From: Candidatus Kerfeldbacteria bacterium RIFCSPHIGHO2_12_FULL_48_17 | GTDB lineage: Bacteria > Patescibacteriota > Patescibacteriia > HO2-48-17 | Reading direction: 5' to 3' | Assembly: GCA_001818775.1 (NCBI GenBank) | Contig: MHKD01000041.1 | Coordinates: 1 to 35,907 of the forward strand | DNA length: 35,907 nt | Shown: positions 1 to 9,314 of the stretch, in pieces | How positions within the stretch are numbered: position 1 is the stretch's first letter | Layout of the letters: every line of letters begins with the position of its first letter | Notes under the pieces: model-generated | What the model saw: the letters and a program-made list of their open reading frames with translations, nothing else | Database searches by the model: none | Told to the model about the DNA's origin: nothing | Translations under genes and position numbers: made by a program

Positions 1-375
1 GCCAGTAAGAAATTTCACGGCAGGTGGGGCCTGCCCGAAGGTATAATCGCCAAAGGAGAAAACATCTTCGAATCAGCCAAACGCAAGGTACATGAACAAA
101 CCAATCTCAGCATTCATTTGCGCGGACTCGTGGGGATCTATAATTGGTACAGCGAAGAAACACGATCAACGGAAATACACTATATATTTTTGGCGTCCGA
201 TCCCAAGGGAACATCCAAACCGAATATTTCCGAAATTTTATCCATCAAAGAATTTTCCATGGCGGAAATCATGGCCATGCCGGACGCGAGTTTTTCCTAT
301 CCGCAATTTCGTCAGGTGATAAAAGATTATCGGCGCGGCAAGCTCTATCCGCTCGAGGTTATCAATATTCTCTAA
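1..375 (+). CDS. Nudix-family hydrolase, C-terminal part (5' truncated by window edge)
   Basis: Frame 1 is open from base 1: ASKKFHGRWGLPEGIIAKGENIFESAKRKVHEQTNLSIHLRGLVGIYNWY...; WGLPEG plus a degenerate Nudix box. Confidence 0.75.
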   Translation, partial: ASKKFHGRWGLPEGIIAKGENIFESAKRKVHEQTNLSIHLRGLVGIYNWYSEETRSTEIHYIFLASDPKGTSKPNISEILSIKEFSMAEIMAMPDASFSYPQFRQVIKDYRRGKLYPLEVINIL

Positions 376-381
376 AACGCC

Positions 382-2079
382 ATGCGCTGGGTTTTCCAAA
401 AACACATACCAAGCAACATTTTCCAAAATCTCACGAACATACCTGAAGTGGTCGCGCAGATTTTGTATAACCGCGGTATCAGCGGACAGAAAACCATGGA
501 AGAATTTCTCGAACCCGATTATGACGAGGGAATTCATGATCCGTTTTTGTTTCGCGACATGGAAAAAGCCGTGGCGCGCATACAAAAAGCCATTCGTGAT
601 AAAGAAAAAATCGTCGCTCATGGGGACTACGACGCTGATGGTGTCTGCGGCGCGGCCGTGCTCGTTGATGGACTGCGTCAACTCGGCGCGCAGGTCGAGG
701 CCTATCTGCCGCATCGCGAACGTGAAGGATATGGTGTGAACAAAGAAACCGTCAGACAGCTGGCCAAAAACGGCACCAACCTCATCATTACCGCCGACTG
801 CGGCATCAGCAACCAGCCGGAAATCGAACTGGCGCGCGAACTCGGTATGGATGTTATTGTCACCGATCATCACCATGAACCGCTGCAAATGCCCACCGCC
901 GCGTACGCCATCATCAATCCCAGTGTCTCCACCGAAACCTATCCTTTCCGCGGTCTGGCCGGCGTTGGCGTGGCCTTTAAGCTCATTTCAGCGCTCTATC
1001 AAAAAGACAACGGCAAAACCGTACCCAAAGGCGCCGAAAAATGGCTGCTGGATCTCGTTGCCATCAGTACCATCACCGACATGATGCCGCTGCTGGGAGA
1101 AAATCGTGTCCTGGTCAAATATGGCCTCATTGTCCTGCGCAAAACCCGCCGCTTTGGTCTGCATGCCCTGGCTCAGGCCGTCAACACCCCCATAGAAAAA
1201 TTTGACACCGACCATATCGGTTTTCGCATCGGTCCGCGTCTGAACGCCGCCGGTCGTTTGCAGCACGCTGATATCGCTTTTCAAGCCATGATCACCAAAA
1301 GCGCGGGAGAAGCGCAAAAGCTGGCGCAGCGTCTGGAGCAAATCAACAACGATCGCCGCCTCGTCACCGAACTCATTTCCACGGAAGTCGAGCAGCAGCT
1401 GGGCGAAGTCGCGCCAGAGCAAAAAGCATTATTTGCTTTTGGAAACAACTGGCCCATCGGCGTCGTCGGTTTGGTGGCGGGCAAAGTGGCGCAAAAATAC
1501 AACCGCCCGGTGTTTATTCTTGGTGAAGTTGACGGCAATATTGTCGCTTCGGGACGCAGCGTGCCCGAGCTCAACATCGTGGAAGTTTTGCAAGCCAGCG
1601 CCAAATATTACGCCAAATATGGCGGTCATGCCGCGGCCTGCGGTTTCACGCTCAAGTACAAGGAAGATTTCGACGAGTGGAAACAGTTTATGCATGATCT
1701 CATAAAGGAAAAACTTGACGGCGCGGATACCACGCAGATGCTGAAAGTCGAAAGCGAAATACGCCTGACGGACATCACCTGGGAGCTGTGGCAGTTTCTG
1801 GAAAAATTGGCGCCGTTCGGCCAGGCCCATCCCAAGCCGGTGTATGCCGCCAGGCAGGTAACGGTGCAGCAGGTAAAGGCGCTCGGTAAAACCGGAAAAC
1901 ATTTACGGTTAGTTGTGGAGCAGGGTGGCATGACAAAACAGTCGGTGGGTTTTGGATTCGGGGAATGGTCACAGAAGCTGAGCCCCGGTCAAAAAATAGA
2001 TATAGCCTTTACTGTCGATCTGAATGAATGGAACGGCCAGCGCGAGCTGCAACTCAAAATTCTTGATATACATGTATGA
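382..2079 (+). CDS. recJ: Single-stranded-DNA-specific exonuclease RecJ
   Basis: 565 aa; DHH-family motifs HGDYDADGVCGAAVL, ITADCGISN, VTDHHHEP and DHHA1-like GGHAAACGF. Confidence 0.95.
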   Translation: MRWVFQKHIPSNIFQNLTNIPEVVAQILYNRGISGQKTMEEFLEPDYDEGIHDPFLFRDMEKAVARIQKAIRDKEKIVAHGDYDADGVCGAAVLVDGLRQLGAQVEAYLPHREREGYGVNKETVRQLAKNGTNLIITADCGISNQPEIELARELGMDVIVTDHHHEPLQMPTAAYAIINPSVSTETYPFRGLAGVGVAFKLISALYQKDNGKTVPKGAEKWLLDLVAISTITDMMPLLGENRVLVKYGLIVLRKTRRFGLHALAQAVNTPIEKFDTDHIGFRIGPRLNAAGRLQHADIAFQAMITKSAGEAQKLAQRLEQINNDRRLVTELISTEVEQQLGEVAPEQKALFAFGNNWPIGVVGLVAGKVAQKYNRPVFILGEVDGNIVASGRSVPELNIVEVLQASAKYYAKYGGHAAACGFTLKYKEDFDEWKQFMHDLIKEKLDGADTTQMLKVESEIRLTDITWELWQFLEKLAPFGQAHPKPVYAARQVTVQQVKALGKTGKHLRLVVEQGGMTKQSVGFGFGEWSQKLSPGQKIDIAFTVDLNEWNGQRELQLKILDIHV

Positions 2080-2480
2080 CAAAAATAATTGCGTATACGG
2101 ACGGCGGAGCGCGTGGTAATCCCGGTCCCGCCGGGCTTGGTGTGGTATTATATAATGAGCAAGGGAAGATAGTCAGCCGGCATAAAGCTTTCCTGGGCGT
2201 GCAAACCAACAACCAGGCTGAATACAAGGCGGTGATTGTTGCCCTGACCGAAGCGCTGAATCATGGGGCCGATGAATTGGAATTGCGCGCCGACAGTAAA
2301 CTGATTATTGAGCAGCTCAAGGGAAATTACCGCGTCAAAGATAAAATTCTCGGTCAGTTATTCGTCAAGGTATGGAACCTGCGCCACCGATTCAAAAAAA
2401 TAATCCTTGTTCATGTGCCGCGCGCGCGAAACAAAGTCGCGGACGCCCTGGCGAATGAGGCGATGGATGAAGGCGTATGA
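2076..2480 (+). CDS. RNase HI-like protein (ribonuclease H / reverse-transcriptase-like)
   Basis: YTDGGARGNPGPAGLGVVLY, NNQAEYKAVIVAL, LRADSKLIIEQL, NKVADALAN; ATGA overlap with recJ. Confidence 0.92.
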   Translation: MTKIIAYTDGGARGNPGPAGLGVVLYNEQGKIVSRHKAFLGVQTNNQAEYKAVIVALTEALNHGADELELRADSKLIIEQLKGNYRVKDKILGQLFVKVWNLRHRFKKIILVHVPRARNKVADALANEAMDEGV

Positions 2481-2644
2481 TGGGTCTGTCGCCGAATACC
2501 ATTTCTGCTGCAATCATTGAATTTTGGCCAGAACCGCTTCAAAATTTTTCGGCTTATATTCCATATAAACCTCAAAATTTATTCAGCAATTCTGTCACAA
2601 AATTCCATAATTTCGTCACGAAAGCGTATTCGGCGACAGACCCA
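2481..2644. mobile_element. MITE-like palindromic element, copy A
   Basis: TIR TGGGTCTGTCGCCGAATAC / GTATTCGGCGACAGACCCA; 2 mismatches to copy B; flanked by TGA (2478-2480 and 2645-2647), or ATGA if the 4-bp reading is used. Confidence 0.88.
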
Positions 2645-3165
2645 TGAAACACATTTCTCTCAGGCAACTTAACGATTTTCGCCGGGCAGGTCTGCGGCCG
2701 CAGGTGGTTGGCTGCTTCGTAAAAGACCGGCAGGTATTATTTGTGTACGTAAAAAAACACAAACTGTGGCAACTGCCACAGGGTGGAGTGGAGAACAACG
2801 AAACACTGGAAGCGGCGCTCGAGCGGGAGATGACCGAAGAACTCGGTCCAAGTTTCATGAAGCATGCTGCAAAAAAACGTCACCCCATGGGCGAGGACGT
2901 TTTACAGTTTCCCAAGAAGGCCCACAATACCCGTGACCTCAGGACCGACAGCGGTAAATCCATCAAGATGCGCGGGAAAAAATATTTTTTCTTTGCCATA
3001 CCGGTCGGAAAGAAAACCCTCCGTCTGCGTGAAACGGAATTCAACGATTACAGGTGGCTGGGGTACATTGATGCCCTGAACCTCACCGATACGATTTACC
3101 AAAAGGAAAAACAGAAAAAAACGCAGGGAATACTGAAAAACCTGCGTCAGCACGGCTGGCTGTAG
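2644..3165 (+). CDS. Nudix hydrolase (RppH-like)
   Basis: Intact Nudix box GGVENNETLEAALEREMTEELG; WQLPQGGVE. Confidence 0.9.
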   Translation: MKHISLRQLNDFRRAGLRPQVVGCFVKDRQVLFVYVKKHKLWQLPQGGVENNETLEAALEREMTEELGPSFMKHAAKKRHPMGEDVLQFPKKAHNTRDLRTDSGKSIKMRGKKYFFFAIPVGKKTLRLRETEFNDYRWLGYIDALNLTDTIYQKEKQKKTQGILKNLRQHGWL

Positions 3166-3173
3166 CTCCAAAC

Positions 3174-3202
3174 TTGACATTTTTTGTCATTTTGAGTATA
3201 TT
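3174..3202 (+). promoter_or_regulatory. Sigma-70-type promoter of rnpB
   Basis: TTGACA (3174-3179), 17-bp spacer, TATATT (3197-3202), 8 nt before the rnpB 5' end. Confidence 0.8.
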
Positions 3203-3210
3203 TATTCTAC

Positions 3211-3637
3211 TTAAGCTGGGCCGGATGACCGCTGCCAAATGGGGTAAAACCCGTTGGGAGAGGAAAGTCCGAACACCTTGTTTAGGCCAGTCCTAGACAA
3301 AAATATGGGTGATGGATAACGTCCATCGCACGTCCAGCAATGGCCGTGTAGGGAAAGTGCCACAGAGACAATACTACCTGATCCCGCATGGGTTCAGCGA
3401 AAGGTGAAAAGTCTGCGGAAGTATACCTGTTCTCATTTTTGAGGGCTAACCCGCTACCGCAGAATTGCATACGGCAACGTATGTGAGTGGTAAACCCCAC
3501 CTGGTGCAAGAGCAAGAGAGAAGAGGCCTCACGGCCGATTCTCGGTAGCTCGCTCGACCTTCGTGGCAACGCGAAGGCTAGATAGATGGTCATCGCTACG
3601 CAAGTAGTACAGAATTCGGCTTACAAGCCCAGCTTAA
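3211..3637 (+). ncRNA. rnpB: RNase P RNA
   Basis: Closing helix TTAAGCTGGG/CCCAGCTTAA; GAGGAAAGTCCGAACACC, CACAGAGACAATAC, GATAGATGGTCATC and AGAATTCGGCTTAC match the conserved core of bacterial RNase P RNA. Confidence 0.93.
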
Positions 3638-3664
3638 GCCCTGGAGGGCAAACCCTCGGACTTA

Positions 3665-3828
3665 TGGGTCTGTCGCCGAATACCATTTCTGCTGCAATCA
3701 TTGAATTTTGGCCAGAACCGCTTCAAAATTTTTCGGCTTATATTCTATATAAACCTCAAAATTTATTCAGCAATTCTGTCACAAAATTCCATGATTTCGT
3801 CACGAAAGCGTATTCGGCGACAGACCCC
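3665..3828. mobile_element. MITE-like palindromic element, copy B
   Basis: Near-identical to copy A; flanked by TTA (3662-3664 and 3829-3831), or CTTA if the 4-bp reading is used. Confidence 0.88.
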
Positions 3829-3832
3829 TTAC

Positions 3833-5287
3833 ATGTTTGGTGCATTTATGAAAAAGTCAGAGCTCGCATTTAATTTTATTCGCGTACCGGTAGATTATGT
3901 CATGTTAGTCGCAGCAGGTTTGGCGGCTTATTTTTTACGTTTCAGCAATTTCATCACCGATCTGCGCAATGTCTCCTATGAAATTCCTTTTCATTCCTAT
4001 ATTTGGATTCTCCTCCTGACCGCCTTGGTCTGGATTATCATCTTCGCCGTTTCCGGGCTGTATACTTTCAAAGGCACGCGCGGTATCGTCGCACAGACCC
4101 GTTCCATTTTTCTCGCCTGTTCAACGGGTGTCTTGGTCGTCATTCTGGTGATATTCTTCCGGCGCGAACTTTTCTCTTCGCGTTTCATCATCATCATAGC
4201 TTGGGTCATCAGTATCGTATTTGTCACGGTCGGTCGCTATATCATACTCAAAATTCAGCGTTACTTTTTCCAAAAAGGCGTTGGCGCGCACCGCGTTGTC
4301 ATCATCGGAGCAACCCGTGCCGCGACCACCATCAGGAAAGAAATAGAGAAAAACGTCAGTCTCGGTTACCGGGTTGTCCATCACTTTACCACTGCCGATG
4401 AAGCGATGTTGGAGCAGATCAAAAAATTCCAAACCGAAAAAACCATTGATGAAATTTTTCAGACCGATCCGTCGCTGAATCAAAAATACGAAAATCAACT
4501 CCTCGATTTTTGCCAGGTGAAACATATCACCTACAAATACGTGCCGAACATTCACGAAACCCGGTCAATAAACGTCCAGATGGATTCGCTGGCCGGTGTT
4601 CCCATCCTTGAACTCATCGGCACACCCCTTGACGGTTGGGGCAGAATAGCCAAGCGCGCGCTTGATATCATCGGCGCGGGTCTGCTCATTATCCTGACCA
4701 GTCCACTCATGCTCCTGGCAACTGGCATGATCAGGAGGCAGGATAAGGGTCCGATTATATACCGCAATGGCCGCGTCGGTTATAAGGGGAAGGTATTCGA
4801 AGCGTATAAATTCCGTTCCTACAAGCCTGAGTTTTGCACGGATTGGCGCAAAGAAGTCGCAGGGCAGGAATCGGCGGCTGAGAAATTCGAAAAGGAACTC
4901 ATCACCAAGCAGAATGCGAAAGGCAATGGGCCCCTCTATAAAATCAAAGATGATCCACGGGTCACCAAAGCCGGGTATTTTTTGCGCCGTAGCAGCATAG
5001 ATGAACTTCCGCAATTTTTTAACGTACTCAGGGGCGAAATGAGTCTTGTCGGTCCGCGTCCTCACCAGCCCAAAGAAGTGGCGCAGTACAAAAATAACCA
5101 CATGAAACTCCTGTCCATAAAACCGGGTATAACGGGGTTGGCGCAAATTTCCGGCAGGTCGGATCTGGAATTCGGAGATGAGGCAAAACTCGACATTTAC
5201 TACATTGAAAACTGGTCACTCCTGTGGGACATTGTTATACTGTTAAAAACTCCATTTGCTCTCGTTAAAAAACGCAACACCTTATGA
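3833..5287 (+). CDS. Polyprenyl-phosphate hexose-1-phosphate transferase (bacterial sugar transferase family)
   Basis: [75 protein letters not shown]. The track start (3701, TTG) lies inside element B; ATG 3833 or 3848 is more likely. Confidence 0.92.
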   Translation: MFGAFMKKSELAFNFIRVPVDYVMLVAAGLAAYFLRFSNFITDLRNVSYEIPFHSYIWILLLTALVWIIIFAVSGLYTFKGTRGIVAQTRSIFLACSTGVLVVILVIFFRRELFSSRFIIIIAWVISIVFVTVGRYIILKIQRYFFQKGVGAHRVVIIGATRAATTIRKEIEKNVSLGYRVVHHFTTADEAMLEQIKKFQTEKTIDEIFQTDPSLNQKYENQLLDFCQVKHITYKYVPNIHETRSINVQMDSLAGVPILELIGTPLDGWGRIAKRALDIIGAGLLIILTSPLMLLATGMIRRQDKGPIIYRNGRVGYKGKVFEAYKFRSYKPEFCTDWRKEVAGQESAAEKFEKELITKQNAKGNGPLYKIKDDPRVTKAGYFLRRSSIDELPQFFNVLRGEMSLVGPRPHQPKEVAQYKNNHMKLLSIKPGITGLAQISGRSDLEFGDEAKLDIYYIENWSLLWDIVILLKTPFALVKKRNTL

Positions 5288-6411
5288 AAATCGCCCTCGT
5301 TCACGATCATCTGGCGCAGGATGGTGGAGCTGAAAAAGTGCTCCACTCATTCCACAAAATATGGCCCAAAGCGCCCATATTCATTTTACTGTATGATAAG
5401 GATTCAGCGCCAAAATATATCCCCTTCGAAAACATACAGACCTCCTTTATTCAGAAACTGCCCGGCGGTATAAAAAATTACAAGTGGTATTTACCGTTCA
5501 TGCCAACGGCCATAGAAAAATTTGATCTCATGGCATTTGATGTCGTACTTTCCAGCAGCTCAGCGCTGGCCAAGGGCGTGATAACAGCGCCGCACTCGCT
5601 CCACATCAGCTACACGCACACCCCAACACGCTACCTCTGGAGCGATACGCACAAATATATCGAAGAGCTGCCGTACCGCCGCATTATGAAAAAAATCATT
5701 CCGTTTTGCCTGACGTACCTGCGCATGTGGGACAGAATGGCCGCCGATCGGGTTGACCATTTTATCGCCAACTCAGGCATTGTCAAACAGCGCATAAGAA
5801 AGTATTATAAACACGAGAGCGACGTTATTTTTCCGCCGGTTGATACCACCAAATTTACGCCGGCTGCCAACCCAACCCGTGACTATTTCCTCGTTGGCGG
5901 GCGACTGGTTCCCTACAAGCGCTTCGACATCGCCATTCAGGCATTCAACCGACTCAAAATACCGCTCAAAGTTTTTGGCGCGGGTCCGGATATGGCCAGA
6001 CTCAAAAGCATGGCCGGAAAAAACATCACCTTTGTGGGGCGCGTATCCGGTGAAGAACTGGCCACATTATATCAAGATGCCAAAGCCCTGATTTTTCCGC
6101 AGGTGGAGGATTTCGGCATCGTACCTCTGGAAGCCATGGCCGCAGGGACTCCGGTGATAGCATACAAAGCCGGCGGCGCTTTGGAAACCGTTGTTGCCGG
6201 AAAGACGGGTATATTTTTCGAAGAGCAGGGTTGGGGGGATCTTTCCAAGGCGGTTGTGCAGTTCAAATCAACACAATTCGACGCAAAAACGATCCGCGCG
6301 CACGCTGAAAAATTCAGCACAGAAATATTTGAAAAGAATATCAAAGAATACGTGGAAGGCAAGTGGAAGCAACATAAGAGCCTGTTCAATATCTCTCTGA
6401 ATAATAATTAA
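5284..6411 (+). CDS. Glycosyltransferase family 4
   Basis: [76 protein letters not shown] overlap with the upstream gene. Confidence 0.92.
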   Translation: MKIALVHDHLAQDGGAEKVLHSFHKIWPKAPIFILLYDKDSAPKYIPFENIQTSFIQKLPGGIKNYKWYLPFMPTAIEKFDLMAFDVVLSSSSALAKGVITAPHSLHISYTHTPTRYLWSDTHKYIEELPYRRIMKKIIPFCLTYLRMWDRMAADRVDHFIANSGIVKQRIRKYYKHESDVIFPPVDTTKFTPAANPTRDYFLVGGRLVPYKRFDIAIQAFNRLKIPLKVFGAGPDMARLKSMAGKNITFVGRVSGEELATLYQDAKALIFPQVEDFGIVPLEAMAAGTPVIAYKAGGALETVVAGKTGIFFEEQGWGDLSKAVVQFKSTQFDAKTIRAHAEKFSTEIFEKNIKEYVEGKWKQHKSLFNISLNNN

Positions 6412-6419
6412 AACCGAAT

Positions 6420-7028
6420 ATGGAATTCAAGGAACATGTTTCAATCATAAAGAAAAGTAAAAATTTTATCATCATTTTTACGTTGGTCATCACCCTGCTC
6501 GGAGCCGTCGTTGGATACTTCATGGGCGTTCGTTATAAAACTTCCATCTCTTTCTCAATCATACGGACATCCAGCAAGGAAACTGCGGACTACCAATACG
6601 ATGACTACTACGCGATTCGTTCAGCCGAACTCCTTGGTCAGACGATGCTGAGCTGGTTTTTAACCCCGCCATTTCTTGTCGAAATATATGATGGGGCCGG
6701 TCTGCCGGCGAATATCACGTCACTGGACACCTTTGGTTTCCGCTTCAAGGCCAAGCTGATTGGCCCGCAAAATTTACAGGTCAGCTTTACTGAGGGTGAC
6801 GCTGATACGGCCAAGAAGCTTGCCAATGCCATTGTGACGATTGTGGAAAAGGAAGCTGCGCAGCTTGATCAGAGTCAGGATGCCAACACGTTTAAGGTGG
6901 TGGGCAGTGAGCCGGTCATTATAGAAAGTGTCATGCCCACCTGGCTCACGGCGCTGGTTGGATTGTTCGTTGGTCTGGTGACAGGCATCATCATGGTGTA
7001 TCTCAAGAGGTATCTGAAAGAGGTCTAA
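6420..7028 (+). CDS. Wzz/YveK-like chain-length determinant membrane protein
   Basis: 202 aa, N- and C-terminal TM segments, located inside the polysaccharide cluster. Confidence 0.65.
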   Translation: MEFKEHVSIIKKSKNFIIIFTLVITLLGAVVGYFMGVRYKTSISFSIIRTSSKETADYQYDDYYAIRSAELLGQTMLSWFLTPPFLVEIYDGAGLPANITSLDTFGFRFKAKLIGPQNLQVSFTEGDADTAKKLANAIVTIVEKEAAQLDQSQDANTFKVVGSEPVIIESVMPTWLTALVGLFVGLVTGIIMVYLKRYLKEV

Positions 7029-7036
7029 AAAACCGC

Positions 7037-8179
7037 ATGCGGATAGGTATTGATATTCGTCCACTGATGGAGGAAAGACTTTCGGGTGTTGCGCAGTATA
7101 CCATGCAACTCACCCGGAAGTTGTTAACTTTAGACACGAGCAATGAATACATACTTTTTTACAGCGGTTTCAAAAAAAGTTGGTTCATTCATCGCGCGCT
7201 TACCAACACACGGGCCAAAATAATACCGGTGCTCGTGCCGAACAAACTCTTCAACGGTGCGCAAACTTTTCTGCATTTTCCCTTTATAGATAAAAAACTC
7301 AGTGGACTCGATATCTTTTTTGCACCGAATTGGGGATTCGTAAATATATCCCCAAACTGCAGGCTCGTCGTCACCGCCCATGATCTTGCCTATAAAATTT
7401 ACCCGCAGTTCCTGAGTCCGAAGGGGAGGATATGGCACAGGGTCATTCACCCGGAAAAGTTTTTTACGCAGGCGGATCATATCGTTGCCGTTTCACAGCA
7501 TACGAAAAATGATGTCATGTCTACATTCAAAATTCCCGAAAACCGAATTTCAGTGGTTTATTCAGGAGTGGACCATGCCAATATCAGGGAACTCGATAAT
7601 AAGTTTGTTTTACAGGAAAAATATAAACTTCCGACGGACTATATTCTTTCCGTGGGAAATATTGAGCCACGCAAAAACATCAGCGGGCTTATAGGTGCAT
7701 TTCTGAAACTGAAAGGGGATGAGCGCGTCCAAAAAAAATATCCGGGACTCAAGTTATTGATTGCCGGCGCGCGAGGGTGGCAATCAGAAACACTGCCCAA
7801 AAACCAGAATGATATTATTTTCCTTGGGTACATTCCTGAAGAAGAGAAGGCTGCTCTCTATCGTCAGGCGCTGATTTTTTGTTACCCGTCTTTCTATGAG
7901 GGGTTTGGATTTCCGCCGCTCGAAGCCGGACTCGAGGGCACGGCGTCAGTCGTTTCAGCCGTATCCGCGTTGCCGGAAGTCATGGGTGATAGCGCCGTAC
8001 TCGTCGATCCATACAACATGCGTGATATCACCTACGGTATAATGACACTGCTTTTAGATGATGATTTCCGGCGGGAAAAAGGCCAGGCCGCCCAAAAAAG
8101 GGCGCAGGAATTCCGATGGGAAAAGACGGCCAGACAGATGATACGGCTGTGGGAAAGCGTAATACGATCACACGCATGA
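7037..8179 (+). CDS. Glycosyltransferase family 4
   Basis: MRIGIDIRPLMEERLSGVAQYT; SVGNIEPRKNISGLIGAF; FCYPSFYEGFGFPPLEAGLEGT. Confidence 0.92.
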   Translation: MRIGIDIRPLMEERLSGVAQYTMQLTRKLLTLDTSNEYILFYSGFKKSWFIHRALTNTRAKIIPVLVPNKLFNGAQTFLHFPFIDKKLSGLDIFFAPNWGFVNISPNCRLVVTAHDLAYKIYPQFLSPKGRIWHRVIHPEKFFTQADHIVAVSQHTKNDVMSTFKIPENRISVVYSGVDHANIRELDNKFVLQEKYKLPTDYILSVGNIEPRKNISGLIGAFLKLKGDERVQKKYPGLKLLIAGARGWQSETLPKNQNDIIFLGYIPEEEKAALYRQALIFCYPSFYEGFGFPPLEAGLEGTASVVSAVSALPEVMGDSAVLVDPYNMRDITYGIMTLLLDDDFRREKGQAAQKRAQEFRWEKTARQMIRLWESVIRSHA

Positions 8180-9303
8180 AAATAGCCATAGACGCGCGAT
8201 TTTACGGAGGTGAAAAAGCGAAAGGTTTGGGGAGGTATACCCAAAAACTCATTTTTCATTTGCAGGAGATTGACAGGGAGAACGACTACTTCATACTTTT
8301 GCAGCATGAGGATTACGAAAAAATCACCTTCACCAACAAGAAATTTCAAAAAGTTCTGGCGGATTTTCATTGGTACACGCTTAAAGAACAAATTCGGATG
8401 CCGCGTTTACTGAAAAAATTACAACCCGACATTACGCATTTCCCTCACTACAACGTACCGTTTTTTTTCCGGAAGAAATTCATCGTCACCATTCATGATC
8501 TTATTCTGCACCATTTTCCCACCAAGCGCGCGACGACACTCCCCGCCGCATTGTATTTTTTCAAGCAACTCGGCTACAAAGCGGTGATTCGGCATGCCGT
8601 ACAAGCGGCAAAAAAAGTTATCACCGTTTCCCAGTTTTCCAAAAAAGATATCCTGGAAACATTTCATATACCAGCCGGCAAAGTTGCCGTGACATACGAA
8701 GGTGTTGATAGGCCGCCTGAAAGGCGCACTGATCCCGCTATACTCAAAAAATATCACATCCAAAAACCATATATTCTCTATGTCGGCAATGCCTATCCGC
8801 ACAAAAATTTGGAAATACTTTTGGACGTGGTGAGTGAAATGAAGCGAACGGGTGAAATGGATTGGTCGCTCGTACTGGTCGGTAAAGAAGAATTTTTTTA
8901 CAAACGACTCAAAGAAGAAGCGCGGAGCAAAAACGTTCTCGATAAAGTGCTCTTTACCGGCTTTGTGCCAGACGAACACCTGAGTACGCTCTACCAGCAT
9001 GCTACGGCATATATTTTCCCATCACTGTATGAAGGTTTTGGTCTGCCACCGCTCGAGAGCATGGCGCATGGCACGCCGGTTCTGGCCGCGAACAGTTCTT
9101 CACTCCCGGAAATATTACAGGATAAAGTGCTTTACTTTGATCCAGGGGATAAAAATGGTATAATAAAAGTTCTCAAAGCACTCTTATCAAGTGCTGAATT
9201 ACGGCAAAAAATGAGTGCCGAGGGAAAAAAATATACTAAGGTCTTTGATTGGCGAAAGATGGCGCAGGAAACATATAAAATTTACGAAAACTGCGGCCGG
9301 TGA
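8176..9303 (+). CDS. Glycosyltransferase family 4
   Basis: Start ATG 8176 in an ATGA overlap (MKIAIDARFYGGEKAKGLGRYTQ); YVGNAYPHKNLEILLDVV; FPSLYEGFGLPPLESMAHGTPVLAANSSSLPEI. Confidence 0.92.
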   Translation: MKIAIDARFYGGEKAKGLGRYTQKLIFHLQEIDRENDYFILLQHEDYEKITFTNKKFQKVLADFHWYTLKEQIRMPRLLKKLQPDITHFPHYNVPFFFRKKFIVTIHDLILHHFPTKRATTLPAALYFFKQLGYKAVIRHAVQAAKKVITVSQFSKKDILETFHIPAGKVAVTYEGVDRPPERRTDPAILKKYHIQKPYILYVGNAYPHKNLEILLDVVSEMKRTGEMDWSLVLVGKEEFFYKRLKEEARSKNVLDKVLFTGFVPDEHLSTLYQHATAYIFPSLYEGFGLPPLESMAHGTPVLAANSSSLPEILQDKVLYFDPGDKNGIIKVLKALLSSAELRQKMSAEGKKYTKVFDWRKMAQETYKIYENCGR

Positions 9304-9314
9304 TCAAATAACCC

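Noticed and set aside
3638-3661. GAGGG-CAAA-CCCTC as an rnpB terminator
   Set aside because: Stem present but no T run follows, so terminator function is not supported.
3701-3832. Extended N-terminus of the sugar transferase starting inside element B
   Set aside because: The start is a TTG inside the repeat, and the encoded peptide is just translated element sequence; ATG 3833/3848 fits better.
3586-3873. 95-aa plus-strand ORF over the rnpB 3' end and element B
   Set aside because: It overlaps RNase P RNA and a non-coding palindrome; no coding evidence.
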